Shown in pieces: positions 27,892-38,838 of a stretch of DNA of 64,000 nt; position 1 is the stretch's first letter; the number at the start of each line of letters is the position of its first letter. The stretch comes from Dubosiella muris (GTDB lineage Bacteria > Bacillota_I > Bacilli_A > Erysipelotrichales > Erysipelotrichaceae). Position numbers and translations under genes: made by a program. The stretch is from positions 1-64,000 of the forward strand of contig NZ_SRYG01000014.1 of assembly GCF_004793885.1 (NCBI RefSeq), in the 5' to 3' direction. The notes beneath the pieces are model-generated. The model worked only from the letters and a program-made list of their open reading frames with translations. It did no database searches and was not told the origin of the DNA.

Positions 27892-28743
27892 TTATCCTTT
27901 CACCGCGCCATTGGCGACGCCATTTAAAATTTGTTTTTGACAGACGACATAGAAAATAAGCATTGGAATGAGCGACAAGATATACGACGCGAACGCGAGG
28001 TTGTAGTTGGTTCCAAACGCCGTCTGGAAGTTGAGCTGCGCGATCGGCAGCGTGTTGATGCCCGTTCCCGACATGATGACTAGCGGCGTCATGACGTCGT
28101 TCCACGTGCCCAGCGCCGTCATGATCGCGACCGTCGCGTGCATCGGCTTCATCATCGGGAAGATGACTTTCCAGTATGTCTTCCACGTGCTCGCTCCGTC
28201 GACCATGCTCGCTTCCTCCATGACTTCCGGAATGTTTTTCATGTATCCCGCGTACAGCATGACGTTCATCGGCATGTAAAACACGAGATACAGCAAGATG
28301 ACGCCTAGCTGATTACCCAGATGCAGTTGTGCCGTCTCCTTGACAAGGGGCATCATCAAAATGGCGAACGGGACGAACATCCCTGAAATGATGTACAAGT
28401 AAATGAGCTTGAAGTGTTTCGACTTGGCCGTCGTGCGTCCAAGCACGTAGCCGACCAGCGAGTACACGATGATGCCCAGCACGATCGTCGAAATGGTGAT
28501 GAGCAGGGAGTTGCCCAGCGTGTTCCAGAAATCGGTCACTTCCATCGCCTTGGCGAAGTTGTCAAAGCCAAGCTCCTTTGGAAAGCCTAGCGCGCCCTGG
28601 ACGCTGTTGGTCATTTCCGACGGCTTTTTAAACGCGATGACCAGCGCCATGTACAACGGGAAGAACACGGTGACCGTACCCAGGCACAAGACAATCGTCA
28701 TGAGCCAGTTTGTCTGCTTTTTCGGTTTGATTGGCTTTGTCAT
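27892..28743 (-). CDS. msmG: sugar ABC transporter permease, MsmG type
   Basis: This 283-residue inner permease has six membrane helices. The EAA loop, EASMVDGASTWKTYWKVIFPMMKP, contacts the ATPase. The start at 28743 follows GGAGGAG on the - strand and overlaps the stop of the first permease (ATGA). A longer frame upstream exists but reads through the other permease and is not credible. With MsmF it forms the channel of a CUT1-family importer for oligosaccharides, probably raffinose or melibiose-type alpha-galactosides given the neighbouring GH36 enzyme. Confidence 0.92.
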   Translation of the reverse strand: MTKPIKPKKQTNWLMTIVLCLGTVTVFFPLYMALVIAFKKPSEMTNSVQGALGFPKELGFDNFAKAMEVTDFWNTLGNSLLITISTIVLGIIVYSLVGYVLGRTTAKSKHFKLIYLYIISGMFVPFAILMMPLVKETAQLHLGNQLGVILLYLVFYMPMNVMLYAGYMKNIPEVMEEASMVDGASTWKTYWKVIFPMMKPMHATVAIMTALGTWNDVMTPLVIMSGTGINTLPIAQLNFQTAFGTNYNLAFASYILSLIPMLIFYVVCQKQILNGVANGAVKG

Positions 28744-29615
28744 AGCTGCTCCTCCTTCTTTCCGGTAATGACTTGCTGGATGACGGAAATGATGACGATG
28801 ACGAGAAAGAACACGAAGGCATTCGCGCTCTGGAACCCGAACTGGCCGCCATCCAAACCGTTGCGGTAAATCAAAAACGAAATCGATTCCGTAGACTGGG
28901 CCGGCCCGCCGTTGGTCAACGACATGATCTGGTCGAACACCATCAGGAAGTTTTTCGTCGTCAAGACAAAGTTGATCGAAATAAACGGAATAATGAGCGG
29001 GAAGGTGACTTTCCAAAATTCCGTCCATTTGCTCGCGCCATCCACGCGGCTTGCCTCGTACACGTCTTCAGGCACCGTCTGCAAGCCGGAAATGTAAATG
29101 ATCGTCGTCATCGCGACCGCCTGCCACACGCCCACGATCAGCACGCCGATCCAGGCGTACGCCGGGGAGGCGAGAATCGAGTTTTGCAGCCATTCAATGT
29201 TCCACGCCACGCCGATATACGGCAGGATGTACGTGAAGAAGAAGCTGAAAATGTAACCGATGACCAGACCACCCAAAATGTTGGGTACGAAGTAAATGCC
29301 GCGAAGCGCCGATTTGAAGCGGATCTTGGCGTTGAGGGCGAGCGCCATCAGCAGCGAGAGCACGTTGACAAGGATCGTGCCGCAAATGGCGTACTTGAAC
29401 GTGAACAAGTAGCTTTTCAGCACGCGGCCGTCCTGGAACAAGTCGGCGTAGTTGCGCAAGCCGACCCAGTCGAACTTGCCGTAGCCTTTGTAGTTGGTGA
29501 AACTGTAAATCAACCCGTTGATCATCGGCCACGTATTGAACATCACAAACAAGATCAATGCGGGAACGAGGATGAACAAATATGTCTTTGTCCGGTTGGA
29601 CATCTTCTTTTTCAT
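28740..29615 (-). CDS. msmF: sugar ABC transporter permease, MsmF type
   Basis: This 291-residue permease has six membrane helices and an EAA loop (YEASRVDGASKWTEFWKVTFPLI). A single base separates its start from the stop of the binding protein gene, and its stop overlaps msmG. MalF-like N-terminal sequence (LFILVPALILFVMF) fits the CUT1 family. Confidence 0.92.
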   Translation of the reverse strand: MKKKMSNRTKTYLFILVPALILFVMFNTWPMINGLIYSFTNYKGYGKFDWVGLRNYADLFQDGRVLKSYLFTFKYAICGTILVNVLSLLMALALNAKIRFKSALRGIYFVPNILGGLVIGYIFSFFFTYILPYIGVAWNIEWLQNSILASPAYAWIGVLIVGVWQAVAMTTIIYISGLQTVPEDVYEASRVDGASKWTEFWKVTFPLIIPFISINFVLTTKNFLMVFDQIMSLTNGGPAQSTESISFLIYRNGLDGGQFGFQSANAFVFFLVIVIISVIQQVITGKKEEQL

Positions 29616-29616
29616 G

Positions 29617-30888
29617 TTATGATTCCTCCTTTTGGAGCCGCGCGATCAAATCGCGGTTGTAACGGATCCATTCCGTGTCGAATTTGTTCAGGAACGTGTC
29701 GAGCGCGTCCTTTTTCTCGTCAAGCAAATACGTCTGGATCATCGCGTCCACCGCCATTTCGGTCGGGTAGTGGTGGTCCTGGTAGTCGGCGACCTCGCCG
29801 GCCAAAATGTACGTTTCCATGCCTTTCAAATATTCCGCGATCGGGAATTCGCCTTTTTTCGTCGCGATGCCGCCCTGATCCTCCAAATACATGTTGAGCA
29901 CCTCGTCGGAATACAGGAAGTCGAGCACCTCGTACGCCGCCTCCTTGTTCGGGCAGTTTTCCATGACGGAGAACTGGACGTCGATGCCGGAGTTTAAAAT
30001 GTTTTTTTCCGGGTCGTTGCTGCCGGGCATGACGAACGAGTCGATGTTCATATCCGGGTTGACGCTTTGCACCTGGCTGATGGCGTAGCTGCCAATCGGC
30101 CACATGACCGCCTCGCCGTTGGCAAACGCCGTCGCCGCGTCCGTGTACGAGTAGGCGTACGGGTTAGGCTGGCAATACTGGAGCAGCTCTTTTTGCTTCG
30201 TCGCCACCTCGCGGTACGCATCGGCGAATGTCGCCTCGTTTTTGTTGACTTGCGAGCAAATGTCGGCATCCACCAGATCGACCGCCAGCGCGTTCCATGG
30301 CGCCAACGTCGTCCATGTGTCCTTGTAGCCGAAATACAACGGCATCAGCCCTTTGGCCTGGATCGCTTCGCACAACGCGAGAAACTCGTCCCACGTTTTC
30401 GGGATCTTCCAGCCGTACTCGTCGAAGAGGTCCTTGTTGTAGAGGACACCCGCCGCGTTGGCGACGTATGGCAGAGCGTACGTGCCTTCCATTTCGACAA
30501 ATTCGAGCTGTTTGTCAATGTCCAGATAGCCGGGCTTGACGTTCTGAAGCGCCGGCAGGTCGGAAATGTCCATGAACAGACCGGCGTCGAGAAAATTGGA
30601 ATAGTTGATGTCCCCGCCGATGGCGACAATATCCGGATAATCATCGCGGATGAATCGCGTTTTCAAGATGGTCATCGCTTCGTTGGGACTGCTGATTTTG
30701 AGCCGGACATCGTCATGCGTGGCGTTGAACAAGTCCTGGATTTCCTCCATGACTTGCACGGCTTCCCGTTTGTACGAAACGATTTCGATTTCGGGAATGC
30801 CGTCCGGCGAAGCCTGCCCGCATCCTGCGAGCGAGGCCGTCATCATGACGCATGTGGCAGCCGCCATGATTTTACGGATTGTTTTCAT
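29617..30888 (-). CDS. msmE: sugar-binding lipoprotein of the msm ABC transporter
   Basis: This 423-residue solute-binding protein is anchored by a lipobox (LAGC, Cys at about 23). The body is a typical family 1 extracellular solute-binding protein (DYPDIVAIGGD, PYVANAAGVLYNKDLF, KTWDEFLALCEA, DAATAFANGEAVMWPIGSYAI). First gene of msmE-F-G-K, divergent from the AraC-type activator. AAAGGAG precedes the start. The ligand is inferred from context to be an alpha-galactoside. Confidence 0.92.
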   Translation of the reverse strand: MKTIRKIMAAATCVMMTASLAGCGQASPDGIPEIEIVSYKREAVQVMEEIQDLFNATHDDVRLKISSPNEAMTILKTRFIRDDYPDIVAIGGDINYSNFLDAGLFMDISDLPALQNVKPGYLDIDKQLEFVEMEGTYALPYVANAAGVLYNKDLFDEYGWKIPKTWDEFLALCEAIQAKGLMPLYFGYKDTWTTLAPWNALAVDLVDADICSQVNKNEATFADAYREVATKQKELLQYCQPNPYAYSYTDAATAFANGEAVMWPIGSYAISQVQSVNPDMNIDSFVMPGSNDPEKNILNSGIDVQFSVMENCPNKEAAYEVLDFLYSDEVLNMYLEDQGGIATKKGEFPIAEYLKGMETYILAGEVADYQDHHYPTEMAVDAMIQTYLLDEKKDALDTFLNKFDTEWIRYNRDLIARLQKEES

Positions 30889-31048
30889 GCAAATTCTCCT
30901 TTCGTTTGCTGTTGATAAAATCGTAACACGAAGATTTCAGTCATAAAATGGAATAAAGTGACATGAAATATACCAAAAAACGATGTTTTTGCGTTATACT
31001 AAAACCAAGATAGCATTTTGATATATAACGTGGAAAGGGCTTACAAAT

Positions 31049-31942
31049 ATGCGTGATGTGATCTTTAATATTTTTCCCAACGAGAACTACATCGACCTGG
31101 GATTGTATCAGTGCGGACGCGAGCAATGCGCGCCGGCCCACATTTTCGGCCCGGCCGCCCGCAACCATTACTTGTTTCATTACATACACCGCGGCAAGGG
31201 AACGCTGATCGCGCCCGACCGGACAGGAAAGAACCAGACGTTCCATTTGCACGCCGGACAGGGGTTTTTGATTTATCCGGGCCAAATTACGACGTATTTC
31301 GCCGACGAGAAGGATCCGTGGGAATACGCGTGGATCGAATTCGACGGCTTGCGCGTGCAGGCGGCGCTGGATTTGATGAACATCACGGTGGACGATCCGG
31401 TTTACCGGGCGGGAGACGCCAAACGAAAAGAGGCGATGGTGCAGGAAATCGAGTACATTTTGCATCATATGAACGATTCCAGTTTCGCCACGATTGGCCA
31501 TTTGTACTTGTTTTTCGACGATTTTATGAAATCGGCCCGCCAGCCTGTCGAGCATCCGACCAATTCGCTTGCCGACTTTTACGTGCGCGAGGCGGTGTCG
31601 TTTATCGAAAACAACTACGCCAAAGACATCACGATCGAGCAGATTTCCAAGGCGCTTGGCATCAACCGCAGCTATTTTGGCAAGCTGTTCAAGCGGGTGA
31701 CGGGCAAGGCGCCGATGCAGTTTTTGTTGCAGTACCGGATGACGAAGGCGGCCGGGCTTTTGCAAGTGACCGATTTGAAGATCGCGGAAATCTCGGCGCA
31801 GGTCAGCTACGAGAACCAGCTCCATTTTTCGCGGGCGTTTAAATCCCTCTACAACAAGTCGCCGAAGCAGTACCGGCAGGAAACGCGGCGGAAAAAGCCA
31901 GTCGAACTGGAGCCGGTCGGTAAAAAACAAGAAAAGTTTTAG
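31049..31942 (+). CDS. AraC-family activator, MsmR-like
   Basis: This 297-residue regulator has an N-terminal cupin sensor (about 20-120; HYIHRGKGTL, LHAGQGFLIYPGQITTYFAD) and a C-terminal double helix-turn-helix (about 185-285; ITIEQISKALGINRSYFGKLFKRVTG). It lies between the divergent msmE operon and the alpha-galactosidase gene, as does MsmR in streptococcal msm loci, so it most likely activates both in the presence of an alpha-galactoside. A Lys/Glu-rich tail follows the DNA-binding domain. The 160-base gap to msmE contains TATACT at 30994 and AT-rich sequence but no consensus operator I could fix. Confidence 0.88.
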   Translation: MRDVIFNIFPNENYIDLGLYQCGREQCAPAHIFGPAARNHYLFHYIHRGKGTLIAPDRTGKNQTFHLHAGQGFLIYPGQITTYFADEKDPWEYAWIEFDGLRVQAALDLMNITVDDPVYRAGDAKRKEAMVQEIEYILHHMNDSSFATIGHLYLFFDDFMKSARQPVEHPTNSLADFYVREAVSFIENNYAKDITIEQISKALGINRSYFGKLFKRVTGKAPMQFLLQYRMTKAAGLLQVTDLKIAEISAQVSYENQLHFSRAFKSLYNKSPKQYRQETRRKKPVELEPVGKKQEKF

Positions 31943-31952
31943 TAAAAACAAG

Positions 31953-31981
31953 TTGACAATTTTGCTTCGTTCCGTTAAAAC
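31953..31981 (+). promoter_or_regulatory. sigma-A promoter of the alpha-galactosidase gene
   Basis: TTGACA (31953-31958) and TAAAAC (31976-31981), 17-base spacer, 33 bases before the start codon. The weak -10 fits a promoter that needs the AraC-type activator. Confidence 0.6.
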
Positions 31982-32013
31982 TGGGAATAAATCAAACCAA
32001 AAGGAGAACGAAC

Positions 32014-34188
32014 ATGTCAATACAAGTACACGATTCATTATTTTCACTGTGCACGCGTGATTCCCTATACCAAATGAAAGTCGACCAGTATGGCGTTTTG
32101 AACCATACGTGGTACGGTCCCGATACCGCCATGGATATGAGCTATATCGAGGATTATCCGGAAATCAGCTTTTCCGCCAACTTGTGGGATACCGAAAAAA
32201 GCCGGATGTACTCGCTCAACGACCGTCTGCTTGAATACTCGTGCGGCGGGATTTCGGATTTTCGCAATCCCGCGCTTTTGCTGACGGTGCCCGATGGCTC
32301 GTCCTCGCTGGATTTGCGTTATTTTTCGTACGAGATCATGCCGGACAAGTACGCGCTTGAGGGCTTGCCGGCCTCGTTTGGCGACGGCCAGACATTGAAA
32401 ATCACGCTCAAGGACACGGTGTACGATATTTACGTGGACTTGCTTTACGGGGTGTTTGAAGAGGAGAACGTCATCACGCGCTCGGTTGTCATCCGCAACT
32501 TGACACCGTTTGAAATCAAGGTGAAAAAAATCGTGAGCGCCAGCCTCGATTTGCCGACCAGCGACTATGAGGTGATCCACTTCCATGGCCGCCACGCGAT
32601 GGAGCGGATGATGGAAAAGACGCCGCTCACCCACGGGACGTTTTCGATTGGTTCCAGACGCGGCCAGTCGTCCCACCAGCACAATCCGGGCCTCGTGCTC
32701 GCCAAAGCGAACACGACCGAGACAAGCGGGGAGGCGTACGGAATGCTGCTTGTGTATTCGGGAAGCTTCGAGGCCGAAGTCGAAAAGGACCAGCTTGACC
32801 AGCTGCGGGCGACGATCGGTTTGCGAAGCGAAAATCTGAACTGGACGCTCAAGCCGGGCGAGCGCTTTTGCGCGCCGGAGGCGATTTTGTCGTTTACGGA
32901 AAACGGGCTGGGAACGTTAAGCGGCCAGTACCACGATTTCATCCGGGAGCACTTGATCCGTTCCCGGTTCGTGCATCAAAAGCGGCCGATCCTCATCAAC
33001 AACTGGGAGGCGACGTATTTCGATTTCAACGGCGAAAAGCTGTTGGACATCGCGCAAACGGCTCGCGAGCTGGGCATTGAATTGTTCGTGCTGGACGATG
33101 GCTGGTTTGGCCAGCGCCACAACGACGACTCGAGTCTGGGGGACTGGGTCGTCAACGAGCAAAAACTGCAAATGCCGCTGCGCGAGCTCGTGGATCGCGT
33201 CCATGACAAGGGGATGCAGTTCGGCTTGTGGATCGAGCCGGAAATGGTGTCGGAAAACTCGATGCTGTACCGGGCCCATCCGGACTGGGTGCTTCGCTCG
33301 CCGCTGCGCGATCCGGCCCGCAGCCGCTACCAGCTCGTGCTGGACATGGCCAACCCGGAGGTTGTCGACTATTTGGCGAACACGTTTATGGCGTTGATCG
33401 AGGAGAACGGCGTCGACTACATCAAATGGGATATGAACCGCTCGATTAGCGACTTTTACGCTCCGTCGCTGGCGCCCGAACGGCAAAGCGAGATGGCGCA
33501 CCGTTACATGCTGGGCGTGTACGATTTGGCCGACCGTCTCACTTCGCGCTTTCCCGACGTGCTCTTTGAAGGCTGCGCGGGTGGCGGCGGCCGTTTCGAC
33601 GCGGGGATGCTGTACTATTTTCCGCAGTACTGGTGCTCGGACGATACCGACGCCCACAACCGCTGCCTCATCCAGCATGGCACGAGCTTTTTCTATCCAA
33701 TCAGCAGCGTGGGTTCCCACGTTTCGGCGGTGCCAAACCACCAGACCGGACGAACCGTGTCGCTGAAGACGCGCGGCATCGTGGCGATGGCGGGGACATT
33801 TGGCTACGAGCTTGACTTGTCCGCGTTAAGCGACGAGGAAAAAGAGGAAGTCAAGGCGCAAGTCGAAACGTACAAGGCGATGCAGCCACTCGTGTTCGAT
33901 GGCGACTATTACCGGTTGAGCGACCCCAACGCAAACAACGTGTGCGCGTGGTCGTTTGTGTCCAAAGACAAAAAAACCGCGCTCGTGCAGGCGGTCGTGT
34001 TTGAGCACAAGCCCAACGCGAAAAAGCCGCATGTCAAACTGCAAGGGCTTGATCCGATGGCGTTTTATCGCCGCAAGGAAGACGGGATGGTGTTTTCGGG
34101 CAAGGCGCTGATGAAGGCGGGTATCTTCTTGCCGGATACCCTGGGCTCGAACGTGGGGCATCAGGTGGAATTGGAACAAATAGATTGA
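32014..34188 (+). CDS. aga: alpha-galactosidase (GH36)
   Basis: This 724-residue intracellular GH36 enzyme releases galactose from raffinose, melibiose and related sugars. The N-terminal beta-sandwich (1 to about 325) is followed by the catalytic barrel with LDDGWFGQR and YIKWDMNRS (nucleophile Asp473). CSDDTDAHNR (543-546) contains the acid/base aspartate. A C-terminal beta domain follows. The length is normal for the 700-740 residue tetrameric subgroup. No signal peptide, so the substrate arrives through the msm transporter. AAGGAG precedes ATG. Confidence 0.95.
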   Translation: MSIQVHDSLFSLCTRDSLYQMKVDQYGVLNHTWYGPDTAMDMSYIEDYPEISFSANLWDTEKSRMYSLNDRLLEYSCGGISDFRNPALLLTVPDGSSSLDLRYFSYEIMPDKYALEGLPASFGDGQTLKITLKDTVYDIYVDLLYGVFEEENVITRSVVIRNLTPFEIKVKKIVSASLDLPTSDYEVIHFHGRHAMERMMEKTPLTHGTFSIGSRRGQSSHQHNPGLVLAKANTTETSGEAYGMLLVYSGSFEAEVEKDQLDQLRATIGLRSENLNWTLKPGERFCAPEAILSFTENGLGTLSGQYHDFIREHLIRSRFVHQKRPILINNWEATYFDFNGEKLLDIAQTARELGIELFVLDDGWFGQRHNDDSSLGDWVVNEQKLQMPLRELVDRVHDKGMQFGLWIEPEMVSENSMLYRAHPDWVLRSPLRDPARSRYQLVLDMANPEVVDYLANTFMALIEENGVDYIKWDMNRSISDFYAPSLAPERQSEMAHRYMLGVYDLADRLTSRFPDVLFEGCAGGGGRFDAGMLYYFPQYWCSDDTDAHNRCLIQHGTSFFYPISSVGSHVSAVPNHQTGRTVSLKTRGIVAMAGTFGYELDLSALSDEEKEEVKAQVETYKAMQPLVFDGDYYRLSDPNANNVCAWSFVSKDKKTALVQAVVFEHKPNAKKPHVKLQGLDPMAFYRRKEDGMVFSGKALMKAGIFLPDTLGSNVGHQVELEQID

Positions 34189-34219
34189 GGGAGTCGTGAG
34201 CGACGCTCTCTTTTTTTGT
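34188..34219 (+). terminator. intrinsic terminator
   Basis: GGGAGTCG and CGACGCTCT-type arms followed by seven T, just after the alpha-galactosidase stop codon. The rest of 34220-34389 contains no supported gene. Confidence 0.7.
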
Positions 34220-34311
34220 CGCGCAAAACGATCAATGGTAAAAAGGAGCATAGCAAATGAGGTGTTTTTAAAGAGAAGATGAAATAATATACCGAAAACG
34301 AAAGAGGAGGG

Positions 34312-34344
34312 CTCAGAAAAAAAGGAAGTCATCCTTTGACTTCC
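34312..34344 (-). terminator. terminator of the AAA/DUF4143 gene
   Basis: On the - strand GGAAGTC and GACTTCC pair around AAAGGAT and are followed by a run of T, about 45 bases after the stop codon. Confidence 0.7.
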
Positions 34345-34389
34345 ACAACATGATCCAAAACCATTGTTTTATGAGTGTATCAATGGCTT

Positions 34390-35622
34390 TTAATTATTTT
34401 CCAACAGCCAGTCAATAAGATTGATCAGTTTGATTCCATCTTCCGAGTTAATGAAACTGCGATCCATGGATAAAACGATCTTTTCATAATGATCATGAAT
34501 GGCGTGGAGAGGACGAAGTTCACGGTCTCGAACATCTTCGGAAAGTAATGATTCTGTCACTTGAATGTATTTTTTTTCATTCGGCTTTTCCGCAATGAAA
34601 TCAACTTCTGCCGTACCGACTTTGCCAATATAAACACGGTAGCCTCTGCGCATGAGTTCAAGGTAAACCACATTTTCGAGCATATGACCCCGATCTACAT
34701 CCCGATACCCTAAAAGCAGATTACGAAAACCAAGGTCGATAATATAATCCTTTTCCAATGTCTTCAATAATTGTTTTCCTTTCACATCATAACGATTGAC
34801 TTGTATGAATAAAAATGCGTTTTTCAATAAGGTGATGTAACGTTCGACCGTGTTTCGGGTAAGCGCCTGGCGACTTGATTCTATAGCGCCATCACTTGAT
34901 AACACATTCCCCATATTATTTGGAGAAGTAATATTGCCAATATTCGAACAAAGAAACAAAGTGATACGCTGTAGGGTATTTTGATTGATTTGGGAATTTC
35001 TTTGCATAATATCACGTAAAATAATTGTTGAATAAATACCCTCTAATGCTTGATTGCATCTTGTTTCATCAAAATGATATTCGCTTAAAATCGGCATTCC
35101 CCCAAATTGTAAATATTTTTGAAACTTTTCTTCTATTGAAATGGAGTCTTCCCAGGTGTTGAAGGTTAAAAATTCAGCAAAGGAAAGCGGAAATACACGG
35201 ATCTCAACATAACGACCTGAAAGTAAAGTGGAGAATTCGGAAGATAATAAATAGGCATTCGAACCAGTAATATAAATATCCACATCAAAATCGAGTCGGA
35301 AGGATTCAATCGCCTTTTCCCAGTGTTCAACATTTTGAAGTTCATCAAACATCAAATAAGTTCTTTGACCATCTTGGATTTGACTCGCAACAAAATCATA
35401 AAAGGCCACATAGTCAGTCAGATTTCGATATTTCATAGATTCCAAATTAAGATGGATAATATGACCATCGCTTACTCCGGTTTCCAATAAATAAAGATGA
35501 AATAAGTCCAGCAACGAGCTCTTACCACAACGACGAATACCAGTTATGATCTTCACTAAATCTACATCTTTATGACCAATCAGTTGAGCTAAATATTGAG
35601 GACGATCAATTAATTTCTTCAT
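34390..35622 (-). CDS. AAA_14/DUF4143 ATP-binding protein
   Basis: This 410-residue protein belongs to a widespread family of unknown function, sometimes accompanying mobile DNA. The N-terminal P-loop ATPase has Walker A GIRRCGKSS (about 28-36), Walker B YLMFDELQ and sensor-1 ITGSNA. The C-terminal DUF4143 region (about 200-370) ends with a nuclease-like strand pair (VYIGKVGTAEVDFIAEKPNEKKYIQV), close to a PD-(D/E)XK layout. The gene is more AT-rich than its neighbours, suggesting separate acquisition. It is monocistronic. Confidence 0.85.
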   Translation of the reverse strand: MKKLIDRPQYLAQLIGHKDVDLVKIITGIRRCGKSSLLDLFHLYLLETGVSDGHIIHLNLESMKYRNLTDYVAFYDFVASQIQDGQRTYLMFDELQNVEHWEKAIESFRLDFDVDIYITGSNAYLLSSEFSTLLSGRYVEIRVFPLSFAEFLTFNTWEDSISIEEKFQKYLQFGGMPILSEYHFDETRCNQALEGIYSTIILRDIMQRNSQINQNTLQRITLFLCSNIGNITSPNNMGNVLSSDGAIESSRQALTRNTVERYITLLKNAFLFIQVNRYDVKGKQLLKTLEKDYIIDLGFRNLLLGYRDVDRGHMLENVVYLELMRRGYRVYIGKVGTAEVDFIAEKPNEKKYIQVTESLLSEDVRDRELRPLHAIHDHYEKIVLSMDRSFINSEDGIKLINLIDWLLENN

Positions 35623-35986
35623 AGAAGCTCTCCTTTCATCTCTATTATACTAAAAAGTTTTGTTGTTTAGAATGAAAAAACTTTGTTTCTTTTTAAAGTT
35701 TTATCATTTCAAATGATAAAAGTTTTGAACCGGACCGATAAAAAGGCATTCATTGACTTGTCCGGGAGACTTAGGTAGAAATTCTTGAAAGACACTGTTG
35801 CTTGGTATCTCCTTTTGATGTTTTCGAAACAATTCGAATTTTCTTTCCATTCAATGAATTTCATAATGAACATTCTGTTAAAATAATAGTTTTTCATCTC
35901 TTGTGAGGAAAAGGGAACGATGTTCTCTTTTCCGTTTGGTTTTGGAAGGAAAGACCGAAACAATGAAACCATTTGACTTGTTTTTT
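35623..35986. other. AT-rich intergenic region with inverted repeats
   Basis: No gene could be supported here. A perfect 11-bp palindrome with one central base lies at 35699-35721 (TTTTATCATTT / AAATGATAAAA). CCGGAC...GTCCGG arms lie at about 35731-35763, and GGAAAAG...CTTTTCC at about 35907-35934. A frame on the - strand (35709-35972) is open but lacks a ribosome binding site and recognisable content. The structures could be transcription attenuators for the flanking genes or remnants of a mobile element. Confidence 0.4.
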
Positions 35987-35992
35987 TTTGAT

Positions 35993-37516
<1,524 letters not shown>

Positions 37517-37523
37517 AAGCGGC

Positions 37524-37537
37524 TGAAAACGCTTTCA
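37524..37537 (+). promoter_or_regulatory. perfect cre site upstream of the alcohol dehydrogenase gene
   Basis: TGAAAACGCTTTCA is a full match to the cre consensus and nearly palindromic. It lies 7 bases after the glucosidase stop and 32 bases before the TATAAT (37569-37574) that precedes the dehydrogenase, a position suited to CcpA repression or activation. Confidence 0.78.
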
Positions 37538-37619
37538 AAAAGAAGTGGCAACCGACTGAAAACCACGCTATAATGAAACCGGCTATACAAAATCAACACA
37601 GTAAGAGGAGGAATTGAAT

Positions 37620-38798
37620 ATGTATCGCTTTACACTGCCTCGTGATTTGTATCACGGGGAAAACGCGCTGGAAGCGCTGAAGACGCTGGAAGGCACGAAA
37701 GCGGCCATCGTCGTAGGCGGCGGCAGCATGAAACGCTTCGGCTTTCTGGACACGATCGAGTCGTATTTGAAGGAAGCCGGCATGGAAACGATTTTGATTG
37801 AAGGCGTCGAGCCCGATCCTTCCGTGGAAACGGTGATGCGCGGTGCGGCAGTCATGCAGGAATTTGAACCGGATGTGATCGTCGCGGTGGGCGGAGGTTC
37901 TCCAATCGACGCGGCCAAGGCGATGTGGGCGTTCTATGAATACCCGGAAACAAAATTCGAGGATTTGATCACGCCGTTCGCGTTCCCGACATTGCGTACG
38001 AAGGCGAAATTCGTCGCGATTCCATCTACATCGTCGGGCACGGCGACGGAAGTGACGGCGTTCGCGGTCATTACCGACTACGAAAAAGGCATCAAATATC
38101 CACTGGCCGACTTCAACATCACACCGGATGTGGCGATCGTCGACCCGGCGCTCGCGCAGACGATGCCACCAAAGCTGACGGCCAACACCGGCATGGACGC
38201 TTTGACGCACGCCATCGAGGCGTACGTGTCGACGCTACATTGCGACTATACGGATCCGCTGGCGCTGCACGCGATCAAGATGATCGACGAAAACCTCGTG
38301 GATTCCTACAACGGGGACAAGGAGGCGCGCAACCGCATGCACAACGCCCAATGTCTGGCGGGCATGGCGTTCTCGAACGCGCTGCTTGGCATCGTGCACT
38401 CGATGGCCCACAAGACGGGCGCCGCGTACTCGGGCGGCCATATCGTGCATGGCGCGGCCAACGCGATGTATTTGCCAAAAGTCATCGCCTACAACGCGAA
38501 AGAGCCGGAAGCGGAAAAACGCTATGGCGAGATCGCGGCGTTCATCGGCCTGGAGCCAACGTCCAAGGCGCTCATCGAGCACATCAATGAAATGAACAAA
38601 CAGCTTAACATCGCCCCAAGTATCAAAGAATACGAGGGCGGCATCATCGACGAGGCGGAGTTCCTTGAAAAACTGCCGACGGTGGCCGAGTTGGCTGTCG
38701 GCGACGCGTGCACCGGAAGCAACCCGCGCTCCATCACGCCGGAACAAATGGAACGGCTACTGAAGGCTTGCTTCTACAACGAGGACGTGGATTTCTAA
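37620..38798 (+). CDS. iron-containing alcohol dehydrogenase
   Basis: This 392-residue group III alcohol dehydrogenase probably reduces aldehydes with NAD(P)H during fermentation. The nucleotide-binding motif GGGSPIDAAK and the metal site residues (MDALTHAIEAY; GIVHSMAHKTGA; GGHIVHG) are intact. The start at 37620 follows AGAGGAGG with 8-base spacing. It has its own TATAAT and cre site. Whether it is 1,3-propanediol, butanol or ethanol dehydrogenase cannot be decided from sequence. Confidence 0.92.
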   Translation: MYRFTLPRDLYHGENALEALKTLEGTKAAIVVGGGSMKRFGFLDTIESYLKEAGMETILIEGVEPDPSVETVMRGAAVMQEFEPDVIVAVGGGSPIDAAKAMWAFYEYPETKFEDLITPFAFPTLRTKAKFVAIPSTSSGTATEVTAFAVITDYEKGIKYPLADFNITPDVAIVDPALAQTMPPKLTANTGMDALTHAIEAYVSTLHCDYTDPLALHAIKMIDENLVDSYNGDKEARNRMHNAQCLAGMAFSNALLGIVHSMAHKTGAAYSGGHIVHGAANAMYLPKVIAYNAKEPEAEKRYGEIAAFIGLEPTSKALIEHINEMNKQLNIAPSIKEYEGGIIDEAEFLEKLPTVAELAVGDACTGSNPRSITPEQMERLLKACFYNEDVDF

Positions 38799-38810
38799 AA
38801 CAACCATCAA

Positions 38811-38834
38811 GAGGCGACGATTGTCGCCTTTTTC
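38811..38834 (+). terminator. intrinsic terminator
   Basis: AGGCGAC and GTCGCCT arms with a four-base loop followed by TTTTT, after the dehydrogenase stop codon. Confidence 0.85.
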
Positions 38835-38838
38835 CTTT

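Noticed and set aside
27892-29028. N-terminal extension of the MsmG permease to 29028
   Set aside because: The extension reads through the MsmF gene in the wrong frame; ATG 28743 has a strong ribosome binding site and the usual ATGA overlap.
35709-35972. An 87-codon - strand frame upstream of the glucosidase
   Set aside because: No ribosome binding site or recognisable content, and it contains the inverted repeats of the intergenic region.
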